DNA from: Chloroflexota bacterium
GTDB lineage: Bacteria; Chloroflexota; UBA6077; CF-72
Assembly: GCA_019239775.1 (NCBI GenBank)
Contig: JAFAZN010000467.1
Coordinates: forward strand, 1 to 42,876
Length of the DNA: 42,876 nucleotides
Reading direction: 5' to 3'
Both the position numbers and the translations under genes were made by a program. A model generated the notes under the pieces. The model was not told the DNA's origin, did not search any database, and saw nothing but the letters and a program-made list of their open reading frames with translations. Within the stretch, counting starts at the first letter, position 1; each line of letters begins with the position of its first letter. This document shows positions 40,833-42,876 of the stretch, piece by piece.

Positions 40833-41797
40833 GCGCCCTCCGCGGCGTCGATGTGGAAGGTCCGCCAGAGGTACGGCACGATGACCCCCAGAGAAATCAC
40901 TAGCAGAATTACCGCCAGCGCCGAGCCGAAGCCGACACGGCTTGCCTCGCCGATGATGTTGTTGGTCACCAGTACCGAAATCAGCTCGAGACCGTTGCGG
41001 CCTTTGTTGACCACGAACACCAGGTCGAACGCGCGCAGCGCCTCGATGATCGTGATGACGAGCACCACCACGTTGATCGGCTGCATGGCTGGAAACACGA
41101 CGCGACTGAACGTCTGCCAGGCGCTGGCGCCGTCGATTGCGGCCGCCTCTCTTAAGGAAGGGTCGACCGACTTCAGACCGGCCAGGTACAGCACCATGAT
41201 GTACCCGGCGTGGCGCCAACACGCGAAGAGCAGCACCGCGAACAGGTTCAGCCAGGGTGTGCCGAGCCAGTCGATGAGGTTCGGCGCTCGCGTGGTGCCC
41301 AGCACGTTATTGACCAGGCCCTGCTCCGGCGCAAAGAAGAGGTCGACGATGAAGCCGGTGATGGCTAGGCTGAGAACGACCGGCAGGAAGTACGCGCTCT
41401 GATAGAAGCGCAGGCCGCGTATTTCGCGATCCAGCAACACCGCCAGCAGCATCCCGAAGGGCGTGGCGATGAACAGCAGCGTTGCAAGCCAGATCACGTT
41501 GTGGACGAGGGCTGGCCAGAACGGCGGGTAGATGGTCGCGATGTCGGTGTAGTTCTTGAGCCCGATGAACTCGATCGTGGACAGCCCGCCCACGCCGTTC
41601 CAGCGAGTGAACGACAGGCCTATCGATGCGATGGCGGGCATCCATACCAGCATCAGATGGACGAACGTAGGGATGCCCAGCATCAGCGCCAGGACGAGCT
41701 TGTCCTGGCGCGTGAGCAAACGGAGCCGCCCCCGACGGACCGTGGTTCCCGCGGTTGTCGCCGCGCCGCGGACCTGGACGGCGGCCTGATCAGCCAT
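40829..41797 (-). CDS. Sugar ABC transporter permease (MalF-like)
   Basis: A 322-residue MalF-type permease with a basic cytoplasmic N-terminus (RRGRLRLLTRQDK) and six TM segments. The EAA loop is LREAAAIDGASAWQTFSRVVFPAMQP near 215. ATG 41797 follows the binding protein gene by 29 bp, and its stop overlaps the MalG-like start by 4 nt. It forms the permease pair with that protein. Confidence 0.92.
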   Translation of the reverse strand: MADQAAVQVRGAATTAGTTVRRGRLRLLTRQDKLVLALMLGIPTFVHLMLVWMPAIASIGLSFTRWNGVGGLSTIEFIGLKNYTDIATIYPPFWPALVHNVIWLATLLFIATPFGMLLAVLLDREIRGLRFYQSAYFLPVVLSLAITGFIVDLFFAPEQGLVNNVLGTTRAPNLIDWLGTPWLNLFAVLLFACWRHAGYIMVLYLAGLKSVDPSLREAAAIDGASAWQTFSRVVFPAMQPINVVVLVITIIEALRAFDLVFVVNKGRNGLELISVLVTNNIIGEASRVGFGSALAVILLVISLGVIVPYLWRTFHIDAAEGA

Positions 41798-41826
41798 ACC
41801 GGTGAAGCAGAGTACTCCCCGGCGGC

Positions 41827-42876
41827 CTAACCAACGAAGATCGAGTTCTTCTGATCCTCGATCGACTTGAGCAGACCATCGATGTCGTCCGGCTTTCCAA
41901 GGAACTGCTGGATCGATGGAATCATGACCGTTGACGCGAAGTCAGGCCGCGTATCGCGGTCCATGAACTGAGCGATGTGCTTGGCCGAGTTCACCAGGTC
42001 CAACGACTTCTTCTGCAAAGGCGTGTACCCGTCGGTCTTGGCGTCCTTAGCCGCTGCGATGAAGCTCGGATCGTTCGCCAGGTAGATGCCCTGCGCTTCA
42101 CCCGTCGAAAGGAACTGGAGGAACTGCTTGGCGCCATCCACCTGCTTGGGCGCCTTGCTGAGCATGAAGCCATCGATGGGTGCATCAATCGAGTCCTGAC
42201 CCCACTGCGCATCGATCTGTGGATACGGGAAGAAATCCAGGTCGTCGGCGTCGGCTTTGTTGGTGAACTGCTGAGCGATAAACGTGCCGAGCAGCATCAT
42301 GCCGGTCTGTTTGCCGACCAGCGTCTGTGCGGCCTCCTGCCAATCACGTCCGAGGGCGCCTTCCTGGTGCAGCGGCAGCATGTCGGCCCACGTGCTGAAC
42401 ACCTTCCGCACCCGGTCGTCGGTCCATTTCTCCTTACCCGCCATCAGGCTGATATGGAAGTCATAGCCGTTGATGCGCATGTTCAGGATGTCGAAGGTGC
42501 CCATCGCTGGCCACCCTTGCTTGTCGGCGAAGGCAAAGGGCGTGATGCCGTCCGTCTTCATCTTGTCGGCCAGGCCCTTGAGATCGTCCATCGTCTTGGG
42601 CACCTGGTAGCCCTTGTCCTGGAACAGGCTCTTCCGGTACGAGACGACCCACGGGTAGTTGTAGATGGGGATGAAGTACTGGTGGTTGTCGGCGCCGGTC
42701 GAGGCCGCCTTCATCGCATCGGAATAGTTGCTGCCGACCTTTTGCCAGACGTCGTCGATTGGCATTGACAGTCCCTGGGCGGCGAAGAACTGCATGCGAT
42801 TGCCGGCAAACCACGAGAAAACGTCGTCAGGCTTGCCCTGCAAATACGTGTTGATTTGCTCCTGGAACGTGTTGTG
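41827..42876 (-). CDS. Sugar ABC transporter substrate-binding protein (partial)
   Basis: A solute-binding protein of the family 1 (MalE/UgpB) type, 349 codons visible, cut at its N-terminal side by the window edge: the frame stays open to 42876, so signal peptide and start are missing. Typical features are GKPDDVFSWFAGN, YPWVVSYRKSLFQDKGYQVPKTMDDL and APIDGFMLSKAP with GAKQFLQFLSTGEAQ near the C-terminus. It captures the sugar outside the membrane for the two permeases encoded just downstream. Confidence 0.9.
   Translation of the reverse strand, partial: HNTFQEQINTYLQGKPDDVFSWFAGNRMQFFAAQGLSMPIDDVWQKVGSNYSDAMKAASTGADNHQYFIPIYNYPWVVSYRKSLFQDKGYQVPKTMDDLKGLADKMKTDGITPFAFADKQGWPAMGTFDILNMRINGYDFHISLMAGKEKWTDDRVRKVFSTWADMLPLHQEGALGRDWQEAAQTLVGKQTGMMLLGTFIAQQFTNKADADDLDFFPYPQIDAQWGQDSIDAPIDGFMLSKAPKQVDGAKQFLQFLSTGEAQGIYLANDPSFIAAAKDAKTDGYTPLQKKSLDLVNSAKHIAQFMDRDTRPDFASTVMIPSIQQFLGKPDDIDGLLKSIEDQKNSIFVG

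Overview
The window is a dense, high-GC bacterial chromosome segment of about 42.9 kb. It holds no rRNA, tRNA, CRISPR array, integrase or recognisable transposase. Several features point to Chloroflexota or a nearby terrabacterial lineage: Tat/lipoprotein-type secreted proteins, a golvesin-domain N-acetylmuramoyl-L-alanine amidase, a BTAD-AAA-TPR regulator, a twin-arginine dienelactone hydrolase, a sugar ABC transporter, frequent GTG/TTG starts, and no outer-membrane or LPS genes. This assignment is an inference from gene families, not a marker-gene result.

Left part (1-13.2 kb). A DUF262/DUF1524 (GmrSD-like) protein whose nuclease motif looks lost is followed on the same strand by a LigJ-type 4-oxalomesaconate hydratase. 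A 312-bp gap carrying a double hairpin separates these from a rightward series. That series is a membrane HD-GYP phosphodiesterase, a UbiD-family decarboxylase (probable CTG start), a 50-residue zinc-ribbon protein, a MetE-like methyltransferase, a GH63-like glycosidase and a calcineurin-like phosphatase; the last three genes overlap end to end. A Fur-family repressor, a DUF2171 protein and a divergent NarL-type two-component pair follow.

Middle (13.2-27.5 kb). Here lie a CheX-like protein, a repeat-rich 313-bp gap, a large secreted amidase with an EF-hand-like loop, and argG and argH separated by a palindromic repeat. Then come a GH92 mannosidase, a dienelactone hydrolase lipoprotein with a small membrane protein, a divergent 1,059-residue BTAD/AAA/TPR regulator with an inverted repeat between the two, and an ECF sigma factor overlapping an AlkA-type DNA glycosylase.

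Right part (27.5-42.9 kb). The most striking unit is a leftward run of nine tightly packed genes from 37213 down to 27455: DUF4331 secreted protein, TPR lipoprotein, NicO-type metal transporter with a repetitive His-rich loop, RskA-like anti-sigma factor, SigK-like ECF sigma factor, a multi-TM protein, a geranylgeranyl-reductase-family flavoprotein, an AarF/UbiB kinase-like protein and a HIT protein. Several junctions are 4-nt stop/start overlaps. The layout suggests an envelope or metal-responsive regulon that feeds isoprenoid/quinone functions, which is not a system I recognise as described. Divergently lie a Gpt-like phosphoribosyltransferase and an LPG-synthase/AglD-type membrane protein. 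The window ends with a zinc-knuckle hypothetical protein and a sugar ABC transporter (two permeases and a binding protein cut by the right edge) with its own terminator.
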